Shown here piece after piece: positions 52,044 through 61,132 of a DNA stretch of 64,000 bases. Position numbers and translations under genes: made by a program. Source of the stretch: Loktanella sp. 5RATIMAR09 (GTDB taxonomy: Bacteria > Pseudomonadota > Alphaproteobacteria > Rhodobacterales > Rhodobacteraceae). The stretch is taken from assembly GCF_001419985.1 (NCBI RefSeq), contig NZ_LJAL01000003.1, positions 1 to 64,000 on the forward strand, given 5' to 3'. Numbering within the stretch: the stretch's first letter is position 1; every line of letters begins with the position of its first letter. The notes under the pieces were generated by a model. That model was not told the DNA's origin and did not search any database. It was given only the letters and a program-made list of their open reading frames with translations.

Positions 52044-52107
52044 GTCTCACCGCTACCCACACCGGGGTGCTGTTGCAAGATCCAAGCGGTCTGCTTAAGA
52101 GAAGTGC

Positions 52108-52731
52108 ATGACACAGAATGGGCCCAAGGACATGATCCGCGTCGCGCGGGAAAGTGGTGAGGCAAGCGTTGCACAACCGCTTGATCTTGGCGCGCGTGTG
52201 CGTGAATTGCGCAAAGCCCGCGACTGGACGCTCGAACAGGCGGCCCAGCAGGCAGGGCTCGCACGTTCGACACTGTCCAAGATCGAGAACGGTCAGATGT
52301 CACCTACCTATGACGCGCTGAAAAAGCTGGCGGTCGGGCTTGAGATTTCGGTGCCGCAGCTGTTCACGCCGCCCTCGAAGGGGCAGGTCAACGGGCGTAT
52401 GGCGGTTACACGCAACGGCGAAGAGACGGCGAAAGTGACCACCACTTACGAGCATGCTATGCTGGCCGAGGCGCTGACCACGAAAAAGATGCTGCCCTAT
52501 CGTGCCCGTATCCGTGCCCGCAAGATCGAGGATTTTGACGGCTGGGTGCGCCATGACGGCGAAGAGTTTCTTTATGTGCTCACCGGTCACATCCGCCTCT
52601 ATACCGAGTTTTACGAGCCTATTGAGCTGAAACGCGGCGACAGCGCCTATTATGACGCTGCCATGGGGCACAATGTTGTTTCAGTCAGTGCCGAGGATGC
52701 GACGATTCTTTGGGTCACGTCGCTGGTCTAA
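52108..52731 (+). CDS. XRE-family regulator with cupin domain
   Basis: 207 residues. Helix-turn-helix at about residues 28-82 ('VRELRKARDWTLEQAAQQAGLARSTLSKIENGQMSP') and a C-terminal cupin ('GEEFLYVLTGHIRLYTEFYEPIELKRGDSAYYDAAMGHNV') that should bind a small ligand or metal. Same architecture as PuuR-like regulators. Divergent from the acyl-CoA ligase operon, probably its regulator. Its stop overlaps that of the convergent gene. Confidence 0.93.
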   Translation: MTQNGPKDMIRVARESGEASVAQPLDLGARVRELRKARDWTLEQAAQQAGLARSTLSKIENGQMSPTYDALKKLAVGLEISVPQLFTPPSKGQVNGRMAVTRNGEETAKVTTTYEHAMLAEALTTKKMLPYRARIRARKIEDFDGWVRHDGEEFLYVLTGHIRLYTEFYEPIELKRGDSAYYDAAMGHNVVSVSAEDATILWVTSLV

Positions 52732-53075
52732 CCCGTGCGGTCGATGGGAGGCTGGGGCGCAAGATCGTCGCCGAAACGCCGGTCATCATCTGACGGATCT
52801 TCGCCCGCAGGAATGTTTTCGGTCGTGGCGCTGATCTGTGAGTTATCACGCGTGGGGTCCATCACCGCATCTGCAGGCTGTTCGCCCATCAACCATTCAT
52901 CTAGCTCGCTTTTCGCGGTGACTGTGTCCTGATCTTTGAACGAGGCAAGATAAGTCACAAAAGCATCCTGATCTCCGTCGATGGCAATGACTTCGTTTTC
53001 GTCAAGTTCGGGCCAGCGTGTCATGATCTGGGGGACAAAAGAGCTCCAGTGTGATGCGACATCGTTCCATTTCAT
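52728..53075 (-). CDS. Small acidic soluble protein, unknown function
   Basis: 115 residues, ATG at 53075 with GGAAAG-like site upstream. The first about 70 residues ('MKWNDVASHWSSFVPQIMTRWPELDENEVIAI') look like a three-helix CsbD-type module known in stress proteins. The C-terminal 45 residues are Asp/Pro-rich and probably disordered. I would guess a general-stress protein; the family link is weak. Confidence 0.65.
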   Translation of the reverse strand: MKWNDVASHWSSFVPQIMTRWPELDENEVIAIDGDQDAFVTYLASFKDQDTVTAKSELDEWLMGEQPADAVMDPTRDNSQISATTENIPAGEDPSDDDRRFGDDLAPQPPIDRTG

Positions 53076-53163
53076 AATTCGGCTTCCTTTCTTGGTTGGA
53101 AAGGAAACGATCAAAACACCGGTTTGGTTCCGAAATGCCCGCAGAGATCACGGTTCTGGATGA

Positions 53164-53195
53164 AAATAGGGCGCGGTGACACCCGCGCCCTATTT
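53164..53195 (-). terminator. Rho-independent terminator of the binding-protein gene
   Basis: Thirteen-pair perfect stem AAATAGGGCGCGG / CCGCGCCCTATTT with a six-base loop, giving a T-run on the minus strand, 10 bases past the stop at 53206. Confidence 0.88.
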
Positions 53196-53205
53196 GCAAA
53201 ACCTG

Positions 53206-55020
53206 TTATTCCGCATACCACCAGACATCGGGCTGCCAGCCGGGCCAGTCCCCAAAGATCGGCAGTTCTTCAGGGAACTTCAGTTCCTTGGCATGGGCCA
53301 GTCGGCTGATGTTCCATTGATAGATCGGGATCACATAGCGGCCCGCAGTCAGGGCCCGGTCCAGCGCTTTGACGGCCGCCACGAAATCATCCTGACTTTC
53401 GGAGGTCAGCAAGCGCCCGATCATCGCATCCACCGCAGGGGATTTGACGCCCATCAGGTTACTGCCGCCGGGTGTGTCGGCGGCCTCGGACCCGTAATAG
53501 ACAAATTGTTCGTTGCCGGGCGATAGCGACACCCCGCGCCGGTAATAGGTCATGTCGAAATCGAAGGCATCGGTGCGTTCGGCAAATTGTGCGCTGTCGA
53601 CCACGGCAACGGTGGGGGTCACGCCGATCCGCGCGAGCGATCCCGTATACATGTCGATGATCGCCTGATTTTCCGACCCACCCTGCGGGAGCAGAATTTC
53701 AAAGGTGAAAGGCTGGCCTGCGGCATTGGCCATGACGCCGTTCTGCACGGTCCAGCCTGCGGCCTCCATCTGTGCCAGCGCCGCGGCGGTGCCCGCACGG
53801 TTGCGTTCGGAGCCGTCGCTGACGGGCAGGGAATACCCCTCAAGCGTGCCGGGGGTCAGATCGGCGGCGAAGGGTGCGAGGAATTCGGCCACGCGCCCTT
53901 CGGCGGGGCCGTGCGACATGCCCAAGGGCGAATTGGACCAATAAGAGGTGATGCGCGGTTGGGCCGACCCTGTCATCGCCTCGTTGATGAACTCAAAATT
54001 GAAGGCGTGGATCATCGCGTCGCGCACGCGCCAGTCTGCAAACTGATCGCGGCGGGTGTTCATCACAAAGCCCGTCATCCCCGAGGGGCGTTCATGCGGG
54101 AGGATCGACAGCACCACATCCCCGTCCTGCACGGCGGGGAAATTGTACTGGCTTTCCCAGCGGGCCACGTTGAATTCACGGTTCGAATTCACCTCGCCCA
54201 CCTTGAAGGCCTCGAATGCCGCTGTTTCATCGCCGAAAAACTCCAACCGGACCTCATCAAGGTTGTTGGTGCCCACACGAAACGGCACATCTGCGCCCCA
54301 GTAATCGGGATTACGGCGCAGCGAGACAAACCGCCCCGGGTCATAGTCGGCAATCACGTAGGGGGCCGATGTGATCGGCACGACCTCGGTTGTGCTTTCG
54401 GCAAAGTCCACGCCGTCCCACTGCGCCTTCTTCAGGATCGGGCGCAGGCCTGCGAGCAAGGCCAGTTCGCGGTCTTCTTCGGTGAAGGTAAACCGCACAG
54501 ACCGTTCGCCGGTTTGTTCCATACTGGCGACCTTGGCCCAGAAACCGAGATAACGGGGGTGGCCCACGGTGCCCAGAGTTTCATAAGACCACATGACGTC
54601 TTCGATGGTCACGGGGCTCCCGTCCGAAAATTCTGCGCCTTCGCGCAGGGTGAATTCTACCCATTCACGGTTCGGTCCTGTCTCTACCGATTCGGCCAGA
54701 ACACCATAAAGCGAGAAGGGTTCATCCAAGGACCGGCCCATAAAGCTCTCGCCCAGGAAGAACCGCAATTGCCATGGTGTCGATCCTTTGCGGATAAACG
54801 GATTGAGGCTGTCAAAGCTGCCAACCTCTGCCGTGACGATCTGGCCGCCCTTGGGCGCGTCGGGGTTGGCGTAGGGGAGGGACACAAAATCAGGTGGTAG
54901 GGCAGGATCGCCATACATAGCTATGCCATGCCGGGGGTCGGCAAAGCCTGTTTGCCCTGCCAGTCCCAGCAGCACTGCGATGGCCGTACTGCGGATTGCT
55001 CGGCGCGAAAGTCGTCTCAT
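53206..55020 (-). CDS. Peptide-type ABC transporter substrate-binding protein
   Basis: 604 residues. Signal peptide at about 1-27 (RRLSRRAIRSTAIAVLLGLAGQTGFA). SBP family 5: 'GIAMYGDPALPPDFVSLPYANPDAPKGGQI' is the N-terminus of YejA-like oligopeptide-binding proteins, then 'GAEFSDGSPVTIEDVMWSYETL' and 'VRDAMIHAFNFEFINEAMTGS'. Periplasmic. No permease or ATPase gene is adjacent in the window; its terminator shows it is transcribed alone. It may therefore serve a transporter encoded elsewhere. Confidence 0.93.
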   Translation of the reverse strand: MRRLSRRAIRSTAIAVLLGLAGQTGFADPRHGIAMYGDPALPPDFVSLPYANPDAPKGGQIVTAEVGSFDSLNPFIRKGSTPWQLRFFLGESFMGRSLDEPFSLYGVLAESVETGPNREWVEFTLREGAEFSDGSPVTIEDVMWSYETLGTVGHPRYLGFWAKVASMEQTGERSVRFTFTEEDRELALLAGLRPILKKAQWDGVDFAESTTEVVPITSAPYVIADYDPGRFVSLRRNPDYWGADVPFRVGTNNLDEVRLEFFGDETAAFEAFKVGEVNSNREFNVARWESQYNFPAVQDGDVVLSILPHERPSGMTGFVMNTRRDQFADWRVRDAMIHAFNFEFINEAMTGSAQPRITSYWSNSPLGMSHGPAEGRVAEFLAPFAADLTPGTLEGYSLPVSDGSERNRAGTAAALAQMEAAGWTVQNGVMANAAGQPFTFEILLPQGGSENQAIIDMYTGSLARIGVTPTVAVVDSAQFAERTDAFDFDMTYYRRGVSLSPGNEQFVYYGSEAADTPGGSNLMGVKSPAVDAMIGRLLTSESQDDFVAAVKALDRALTAGRYVIPIYQWNISRLAHAKELKFPEELPIFGDWPGWQPDVWWYAE

Positions 55021-55099
55021 TTCGGTGTGCCCTTTGCGGTTTTATCTGCTCTCAACATCGGATCGTAGAGAGGGTTACCAACCTTTTCAAACTTTTAGC

Positions 55100-55128
55100 T
55101 TGGAGGCGGGCAAGGGATTGCTTATAAA
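55100..55128 (+). promoter_or_regulatory. Promoter of the small RNA candidate
   Basis: TTGGAG (55100-55105), 17-base spacer, TATAAA (55123-55128). Start of transcription would be near 55135. Confidence 0.5.
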
Positions 55129-55134
55129 GGGGAC

Positions 55135-55210
55135 ACTGCTCGATAGGTTTCTTGCCTGTATGAAACCTGCCTCAATAACTTTACGCCCGCCTTGTGCGGG
55201 CGTTTTTTTT
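55135..55210 (+). ncRNA. Candidate small RNA, about 75 nt
   Basis: Between the divergent binding-protein gene and the 3-hydroxybutyrate dehydrogenase gene is a complete promoter-to-terminator unit without a gene. The RNA would have a first hairpin AGGTTTC/GAAACCT (55145-55151 and 55162-55168) with a ten-base loop, a single-stranded CTCAATAACTTTA linker, and an intrinsic terminator. The only reading frame runs through the terminator and lacks a ribosome-binding site. Family not recognised. Confidence 0.6.
55184..55210 (+). terminator. Rho-independent terminator of the small RNA candidate
   Basis: CGCCCGC/GCGGGCG stem, five-base loop, eight T residues. No protein gene on the plus strand lies upstream within 2.4 kb. 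Confidence 0.88.
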
Positions 55211-55291
55211 ATGGCTCACGTAACCGTAACGTGGCTTTCGCAGTTGCAGCATATAAGGTGAGTCGCAAAGCAGCAGAATCGGAGCCAAACT

Positions 55292-56065
55292 ATGTCCCTG
55301 TCAGGAAAAACCGCCGTTATTACCGGATCAAACTCGGGCATCGGTCTTGGAATTGCCCGTGAATTGGCCAAGGCCGGGGCCAATGTCGTGTTGAATTCGT
55401 TCACCGACACAGAAGAGGATCACGCGCTTGCCGCGGAAATCGCGGATGTGACGGGCGTAGATGCAAAATACGTGCAGGCCGATATGTCCAAAGGCGAGGA
55501 TTGCCGCCGTCTGATCGTGGCCGCCGGTGGGTGCGATATTCTGGTCAATAATGCCGGTATCCAGCACGTCGCACCCGTTCAGGATTTTCCAGCCGCCAAA
55601 TGGGACGCAATCATCGCGATCAACCTGACGTCCGCTTTTCACACCACCGCTGCCGCCGTCACCGGCATGCGCGAACGCGGGTATGGCCGGATCATCAACA
55701 TCGCCTCGGCGCATGGTTTGACAGCGTCGCCCTATAAATCCGCCTATGTTGCCGCGAAACACGGCATTGTCGGGTTTACCAAAACCATCGGTCTGGAAAC
55801 CGCACGCGATCCGATCACCTGCAACGCGATCTGCCCGGGCTATGTGCTGACACCGCTTGTCGAGGCGCAGATCCCCGACACGATGAAGGAATATAACATG
55901 TCCCGCGAGGACGTGATCAAGAACGTCATGCTGGAACGCCAGCCATCCAAGGAATTTGCGACAACCGAACAGTTGGGTGGCACAGCGGTCTTTTTGTGCT
56001 CGGATGCGGCGGCACAGATTACCGGCACCACCATTAGCGTGGATGGCGGTTGGACAGCCCTGTGA
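55292..56065 (+). CDS. 3-hydroxybutyrate dehydrogenase
   Basis: 257 residues, short-chain dehydrogenase. NAD site TGSNSGIGLGIAREL at the N-terminus, NNAG (about 87-90), catalytic Ser in IASAHG and the YVAAKHG Tyr-Lys pair. 'QHVAPVQDFPAAKWD' and 'CPGYVLTPLVEAQIP' are typical of D-3-hydroxybutyrate dehydrogenase, the entry of polyhydroxybutyrate breakdown products into acetoacetate. Its stop overlaps the GTG start of the patatin gene (GTGA), so they are coupled. Confidence 0.92.
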   Translation: MSLSGKTAVITGSNSGIGLGIARELAKAGANVVLNSFTDTEEDHALAAEIADVTGVDAKYVQADMSKGEDCRRLIVAAGGCDILVNNAGIQHVAPVQDFPAAKWDAIIAINLTSAFHTTAAAVTGMRERGYGRIINIASAHGLTASPYKSAYVAAKHGIVGFTKTIGLETARDPITCNAICPGYVLTPLVEAQIPDTMKEYNMSREDVIKNVMLERQPSKEFATTEQLGGTAVFLCSDAAAQITGTTISVDGGWTAL

Positions 56066-57093
56066 AGCGGATCAATCTTGCACTCCAAGGCGGGGGCGCG
56101 CATGGCGCCTTTACCTGGGGTGTTCTCAATCGGTTGTTACAAGACGAAGATATTGAGATTGCCGCTATTTCCGGCACATCGGCGGGTGCGCTGAATGCGG
56201 CGGCGCTCAAATCCGGCTGGGTCGCGAACGGGCGTTCTGGCGCACTGGCGAACCTTGATTGGCTTTGGGAACAGATCGGCGCGGTCAATGATCCGCAGTT
56301 TGCCCCATGGATCGGCGCCGCATCGCCCACCGCCGAACTCTGGGCCAAGGCACTGAAATATTCACCCGCCTACACGGCTTTTGACATGACCACGCGGATG
56401 TTTTCGCCTTATGTCTACGGCCCCGCGATGCAAAACCCTTTGGCGAAAATCGTGAAAAAATTCCACTACGATGCGGTCTGCGCGAGCGACGGTCCTGCAT
56501 TGCACATCTGTGCCACGAACGTGCGCTCGGGCAAGATCCGCGTTTTTACCGGAGACGAAATCATGCCCGAAGTCATCATGGCCTCAGCCTGTTTGCCCAG
56601 CCTGTTTCAGGCCGTGGAATTCGAGGACCCGCAGACCGGCACGGTCGAGGCGTTCTGGGACGGTGGCTACACCGGAAACCCCGCACTTTTTCCGTTGTTT
56701 GCCGGTGACTTGCCCGATGACATTCTGATCGTGAACATCAATCCGCTCTACCGTGAAGAATTGCCGATGGACAGCCAGTCCATCGAAAACCGTGTCAACG
56801 AGATCAGCTTTAACAGTTCATTGTTGCGCGAGTTGCGCGCCATCGAATTCGTGAAACGCCTGCTGGCCGACGGGTCGATCACCCGCGGAACAATGAAGGA
56901 CGTGCTGGTGCATATGATCGCGGATGACGCGCTGATGAACGGGCTGAATGTCGCGACCAAAACCATCCCGACACCAGTGATCCTTGCGCGCCTGAAAGAA
57001 GCGGGTGAGGCGGCAGCGGATGCCTTTCTTGCACAGCACAAAAAAGACATCGGCAAACGCAGTTCGGTCAATCTGACCGAGATGTTCAGCTAA
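56062..57093 (+). CDS. Patatin-like phospholipase
   Basis: 343 residues from the GTG at 56062, which overlaps the stop of the upstream gene; a TTG at 56050 is the alternative. Patatin signatures: oxyanion GGGAHGAFTWG, nucleophile elbow SGTSAG, and catalytic Asp in DGGYTGNPALFPL. A lipid acyl hydrolase of the RssA/PHB-type group. Coupled to 3-hydroxybutyrate dehydrogenase; a pairing of these two is common in PHB-metabolising alphaproteobacteria and suggests a lipid or polyester turnover link. Confidence 0.93.
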   Translation: MKRINLALQGGGAHGAFTWGVLNRLLQDEDIEIAAISGTSAGALNAAALKSGWVANGRSGALANLDWLWEQIGAVNDPQFAPWIGAASPTAELWAKALKYSPAYTAFDMTTRMFSPYVYGPAMQNPLAKIVKKFHYDAVCASDGPALHICATNVRSGKIRVFTGDEIMPEVIMASACLPSLFQAVEFEDPQTGTVEAFWDGGYTGNPALFPLFAGDLPDDILIVNINPLYREELPMDSQSIENRVNEISFNSSLLRELRAIEFVKRLLADGSITRGTMKDVLVHMIADDALMNGLNVATKTIPTPVILARLKEAGEAAADAFLAQHKKDIGKRSSVNLTEMFS

Positions 57094-57688
57094 GTAATTT
57101 GATCGCAAGCGCCCACATCAAAAGGCCAATCAGCACATCCAAGACCCGCCAAGCACGGGCAGATTGCATCACTGGCGCAAGCAACCGCGCGCCATAGCCA
57201 AGGCTGAAAAAGAACAGGAACGACGGAAGCATCGCACCAAGTGCAAAGGCGATCTTTTGCGAAACCATGGTGAATTCAGTCGAGATGGCACCCAATAAGA
57301 CAATTGTATCGAGGTAAACATGCGGGTTGAGCCAAGTGAAGGCTGCGCAGGTGGCAAGTGCCGCCCATAACCCCACAGGTTTACCCGCTATTTCAATGGC
57401 GTATTGATTGATCCACACGGCCCGAAAGCGCAACGCGCCATAGGCAACGAGGAACGCGGCACCGCCCCATGTCATGATGGTCGGAAGCGATGGAAACATC
57501 TCGACGATCACTCCGAAACCGGCAACGCCGGCTGTGATGAGGATCGCGTCGGACAGCGCGCAAAAAAGTGCCAACGGGAAAACATGCGACCGGGCAAGGC
57601 CTTGGCGCAGAATGAAGGTATTTTGCGGACCAATGGCCAAAATGAAGGCGGCGGAGGCTGAAAAACCCGTTAAGGCAGGAACAATCAT
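57086..57688 (-). CDS. argO: LysE/ArgO-family amino acid exporter
   Basis: 200 residues, six membrane helices. 'AFILAIGPQNTFILRQGLAR' is the LysE/ArgO motif after helix 1, and 'AAFTWLNPHVYLDTIVLLGAI' the second conserved motif. Exports arginine or lysine. Converges on the patatin gene with 8 bases overlap; 3 bases separate it from the upstream DUF502 gene. Confidence 0.93.
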   Translation of the reverse strand: MIVPALTGFSASAAFILAIGPQNTFILRQGLARSHVFPLALFCALSDAILITAGVAGFGVIVEMFPSLPTIMTWGGAAFLVAYGALRFRAVWINQYAIEIAGKPVGLWAALATCAAFTWLNPHVYLDTIVLLGAISTEFTMVSQKIAFALGAMLPSFLFFFSLGYGARLLAPVMQSARAWRVLDVLIGLLMWALAIKLLS

Positions 57689-57691
57689 ATA

Positions 57692-58417
57692 CTATGCAGC
57701 GGGGTTAGTGACGGGCAGGGCAGTCTTGTCGTTGGGATAGACAAGACCTGCGGAAATCACAAGCTTGGCTGCGTCCTCGACCGTCATATCCAGTTCCTTG
57801 ACGTCGCGCTTGGGCAGGAACAGCAAGAAACCTGATGTCGGGTTCGGCGTCGTCGGCAGGAAAACGGTCACGAAAGGTTCACCGTCGTTCAGTTTGGTAT
57901 CAATCTCGCCCTTGGCATTGATCGAGATAAAGGCAATCGCCCAGATGCCCTTGCGCGGATATTCGACGAGACAGGCCTTGTCGAACGATGTCTCGCGCTG
58001 CGAAAAGACCGTTTCCGCAATCTGTTTGACCGCGTTGTAGATGGACCGGACAACCGGCATCCGGTCGACAAAGCGTTCCCCGATGCCAAGAAACGAACGC
58101 CCGATCAGCCCCTTGCCGGCCCAACCGACGATGATGGTAAAGATCAGGAAGATCACAACGCCAACACCGCGGACGTTGACCTCGATCTGGTCTTCGCCTT
58201 CCAGCCCCAAGAGGCCATTCAAAAGCGCAGTGGGCTGATAGGCTTGCGGAATAAAGGGCCAGACCCAGCTATCGACCCAGCCGACAGCCGTCCAGATCAA
58301 CCAGATGGTCAACCCGATGGGGGCCACAATGATCAGACCCGCCAGAAAATTACTGCGCAATCTGGCAATGATGCCCGGCTTGTGGCGCCGCTTGTCGTCT
58401 GATTGTGGGTCGATCAT
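57692..58417 (-). CDS. DUF502 membrane protein
   Basis: 241 residues, ATG at 58417. A cytosolic basic start, two membrane helices ('FLAGLIIVAPIGLTIWLIWTAVGWVDSWV' and 'GVGVVIFLIFTIIVGWAGKGLIG'), then 'PVVRSIYNAVKQIAETV' and the beta-rich 'VFLPTTPNPTSGFLLFLPKRDV' domain of DUF502. Function unknown in bacteria. Followed immediately by argO on the same strand. Confidence 0.93.
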   Translation of the reverse strand: MIDPQSDDKRRHKPGIIARLRSNFLAGLIIVAPIGLTIWLIWTAVGWVDSWVWPFIPQAYQPTALLNGLLGLEGEDQIEVNVRGVGVVIFLIFTIIVGWAGKGLIGRSFLGIGERFVDRMPVVRSIYNAVKQIAETVFSQRETSFDKACLVEYPRKGIWAIAFISINAKGEIDTKLNDGEPFVTVFLPTTPNPTSGFLLFLPKRDVKELDMTVEDAAKLVISAGLVYPNDKTALPVTNPAA

Positions 58418-58497
58418 TTTGATGGTCTCGGACTCTCTTGCCGAACACTTAGGTGTTGCGCGGCCTTGCAGCAAGCAGTCATCGGACCGTGCTGGCG

Positions 58498-59403
58498 CTA
58501 TTTCGTCATTGCGATGGCAATTTGTGCAGCTAGCCGCGCATTGTTCCGCACAAGTGCAATATTTGCAGTCAATGAACGCCCTTCGGTCAATTCAAAGATA
58601 CGTCCCAGCAGGAAGGGTGTGACGGCTTTAGCGGTGATCCCTTGTGCCTCGGCCTCTTGCAGGGCCTGCGTGATGATCGGATGCAGCACCTCGGCGGGAA
58701 TTTCATCTGCTTTCGGGATAGGATTGGCCACCAGCTGTCCACCCTGCAGGCCCATTGCGGTGCGGGTTTGCTGCGACTTGGCGATGTCTTCGGGCGTATC
58801 CATCCGCAAAGGGGCAGGCAGATCAGAGCTGGCAGACCAGAAAGCGGGCAGGCGGTCTTGCCCGTAGGCAATCACAGGAACACCCAGTGTTTCCAGCACT
58901 TCGAATGTTTTCGGCAGATCAAGAATGGCCTTGGCGCCCGCGCCGACAACCGTGACAGGGGTTTGTGCCAATTCGTGCAGATCGGCAGAGATATCAAAAC
59001 TCAGTTCCGCACCGCGATGCACGCCGCCAATCCCGCCTGTTGCAAAGACATGGATACCTGCCAGATGTGCGGCAATCATGGTTGCGGCAACTGTCGTTGC
59101 TCCTGTCCCACCCGTTGCGATGCAGGCCGCCATGTCGGCACGCGACAGTTTGGCAACATCCCGGGCCTGACCCAATGCCTCAAGCGTCTCGGGCTCCAGC
59201 CCTACGTGCAGCTTGCCGTCCAGCACGGCGATCGTGGCAGGCACGGCACCGGCCGCGCGCACATCATCTTCGACCAGCCGCGCGGTTTCAACGTTCTGCG
59301 GAAAGGGCATACCGTGGGTGATGATGGTGCTTTCCAGCGCCACGATGGCCGCGCCGGATGTGCGGGCGGCGGCGACTTCGGTGCTATAGTGGATCGGGAT
59401 CAT
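58498..59403 (-). CDS. psuG: Pseudouridine-5'-phosphate glycosidase
   Basis: 301 residues. 'IVALESTIITHGMPFPQNVETA' at the N-terminus, 'ATGGTGATTVAATMIAAHLAGI', 'FATGGIGGVHRGAELSFDIS' and 'ILDLPKTFEVLETLGVPVIAYG' are the PsuG pattern with the active-site Lys. Cleaves pseudouridine 5'-phosphate to uracil and ribose 5-phosphate. ATGA overlap with the upstream kinase forms a two-gene operon. Confidence 0.96.
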   Translation of the reverse strand: MIPIHYSTEVAAARTSGAAIVALESTIITHGMPFPQNVETARLVEDDVRAAGAVPATIAVLDGKLHVGLEPETLEALGQARDVAKLSRADMAACIATGGTGATTVAATMIAAHLAGIHVFATGGIGGVHRGAELSFDISADLHELAQTPVTVVGAGAKAILDLPKTFEVLETLGVPVIAYGQDRLPAFWSASSDLPAPLRMDTPEDIAKSQQTRTAMGLQGGQLVANPIPKADEIPAEVLHPIITQALQEAEAQGITAKAVTPFLLGRIFELTEGRSLTANIALVRNNARLAAQIAIAMTK

Positions 59404-60293
59404 AAGGGTGTTTCTCCGGAAACATAGGTGGCGGCGGCGTTCAAAGCCCGCGTCAGAGATGCGGCACGGTCCATGCCTTGCGCCTCTGACGCGATATGCG
59501 CGGCCATAAAGGTATCGCCCGCGCCGGTCACGCGTGTGACCATGACGGCAGGCGGGGTTTGCGTGATAATATCGCCGGCGGTGCCTTCGGATGCGAATTT
59601 GCCACCATCGGTCACCAGCACACGGTGCGCGCCGCGTTTGATCAAGGCTGCGGCGGCATCGGCAGATGACTCGAATGCGGTCTGACAGAGAAGACCGGCC
59701 TCTTCGAGGTTCACATAAAGCGTGGCAGAGGGATGGTCGATAAGCGCCAAAAGCCGCTCCGCCTTGCCGGGCGAAGCAGGTGCTACGCGCAGATCAGTGG
59801 CCGCAAAAAGTGGCGACCTGGCAATGACTTGCAACAATTCCTCGGTCAGGTTGCCATCAAGCGCAACAAGCCCTGCGAACGGGGTCTCGGCAGATCCCAA
59901 ACGGCCGTCTGCCAAAGGGCGCAGGATCTTTTCCCCCGCGGCCTCAAGCGAATGGGCATCTGCGATTGCGGCGACCAGACCATTGGCCCCCTCAATCGCC
60001 ATATAGACATCGGTGGGCAGGTCTTCCGAACGGTACATATAGTCGCAAATCATACCCATGCGGACCGCTTCACCCATGAGCTCTTCGCCCTCGGCATCGC
60101 GGCCGACGGTGGTCAGCAGGGCAGGGATCATGCCAAAGCGGCGCAACGTCATCGCGATATTCATGGCCACACCGCCCGGAAGACGGGTGATCCGGCCCGG
60201 CACATCAGAGCCCACACGCATGTGGCTGGCTGCGCGCCCGATCACGTCCCACAGGACGGACCCGATGCATAAAATATCAGGTGTCTTGGTCAT
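59400..60293 (-). CDS. psuK: PfkB-family pseudouridine kinase
   Basis: 297 residues. PfkB fold: N-terminal 'ILCIGSVLWDVIGRA' and GGVAMNIAMTLRRFG, C-terminal 'VTRVTGAGDTFMAAHIA' with the anion hole and catalytic Asp. Paired with psuG, so it should phosphorylate pseudouridine. ATG at 60293. Confidence 0.93.
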   Translation of the reverse strand: MTKTPDILCIGSVLWDVIGRAASHMRVGSDVPGRITRLPGGVAMNIAMTLRRFGMIPALLTTVGRDAEGEELMGEAVRMGMICDYMYRSEDLPTDVYMAIEGANGLVAAIADAHSLEAAGEKILRPLADGRLGSAETPFAGLVALDGNLTEELLQVIARSPLFAATDLRVAPASPGKAERLLALIDHPSATLYVNLEEAGLLCQTAFESSADAAAALIKRGAHRVLVTDGGKFASEGTAGDIITQTPPAVMVTRVTGAGDTFMAAHIASEAQGMDRAASLTRALNAAATYVSGETPL

Positions 60294-60331
60294 GCACGCC
60301 TTCTGACCGAGAGCCGCGCCAAGGACAAGCC

Positions 60332-61132
60332 CTAGTCGGGAACAGCAAACGTCAGATTGGCCCAGAGCGTTTCCCAGACAGCACCGGATTGTTCAGCCAA
60401 GCGTTCATCGGGTTCGCGCAGCACAACCGCATCCACCATATAGCTATAGCCGGGCCGCACCGGGAACGTCGCGATGCCGTTCTCATCGGTTTGATAAAGC
60501 GCGATTGAAACCTGTGAATCAGCCGCTTTCTCAAAGACTTCGACCTGTGTGTTCGCGCGCAGGTCACTGCGGTAATAGACCTGCACCTGAAAGCCGCCGC
60601 TCAGATCATCAGTATAGGGATTAGTCAGGGCCACGATCTCGGTCTCCAGCCCCAGCCGGCGATCGGCACCTGCGCTGTTGCCGACACCGATGAGTGTTTT
60701 GGCATAACGCGAATAGATCTCTTTGAAATCTTCGAGCGGCAGGCCGCGTGCCTCATGCTGGGACAGCACATCACCAAAGTCCTTGTGATCCACAAAACGT
60801 TGGAATTTCTCCCAATTCTCGTAGTCCACCGTCGCAATATTAGCCTGATAGGCCGCGATGTTTAGCCCCTCTGCCACCGCTTCCTGTTGCAAAGCGGGGG
60901 TATCACCCGGCCGCCCGCTCACACGGGCAGAGGCATCGCCGGCGAAAAGTACAAAGTTTACAAAACGCTGCGGCAGATAGGCCAGCTTGACGCCGGCAAA
61001 CTCTTCCCCATTGACAATATCTGCCTCAAGGCTACCGTCGGCCTCCACCTGATACGCGGTTGGCTCGATCCAGAATTCGTGGGCCGCTGCAGGTGCTGCA
61101 AATACAATGAAAGCGAAGGCAAGAATGCGCAT
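60332..61132 (-). CDS. Exported DUF4198-family protein
   Basis: 266 residues; ATG at 61132 with AAGGGGA seven bases before. Signal peptide at about 1-17 (MRILAFAFIVFAAPAAAHE), mature start HEFWIEPTAYQVEADG, a hallmark of DUF4198, an exported family sometimes tied to nickel uptake. C-terminal 'FQVQVYYRSDLRANTQVEVF' is a carbohydrate-binding-like beta sandwich. The start lies head to head with that of the HupE-like gene within an eight-base palindrome. Confidence 0.88.
   Translation of the reverse strand: MRILAFAFIVFAAPAAAHEFWIEPTAYQVEADGSLEADIVNGEEFAGVKLAYLPQRFVNFVLFAGDASARVSGRPGDTPALQQEAVAEGLNIAAYQANIATVDYENWEKFQRFVDHKDFGDVLSQHEARGLPLEDFKEIYSRYAKTLIGVGNSAGADRRLGLETEIVALTNPYTDDLSGGFQVQVYYRSDLRANTQVEVFEKAADSQVSIALYQTDENGIATFPVRPGYSYMVDAVVLREPDERLAEQSGAVWETLWANLTFAVPD

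Noticed and set aside
53587..54900. 437-codon plus-strand frame opposite the binding-protein gene
   Set aside because: Lies wholly antisense to a clear family-5 substrate-binding protein; the translation has no recognised domain and is a GC-rich shadow.
55160..55261. Short frame beginning with ATG inside the small RNA candidate
   Set aside because: Runs straight through the terminator hairpin and T-tract and has no ribosome-binding site.
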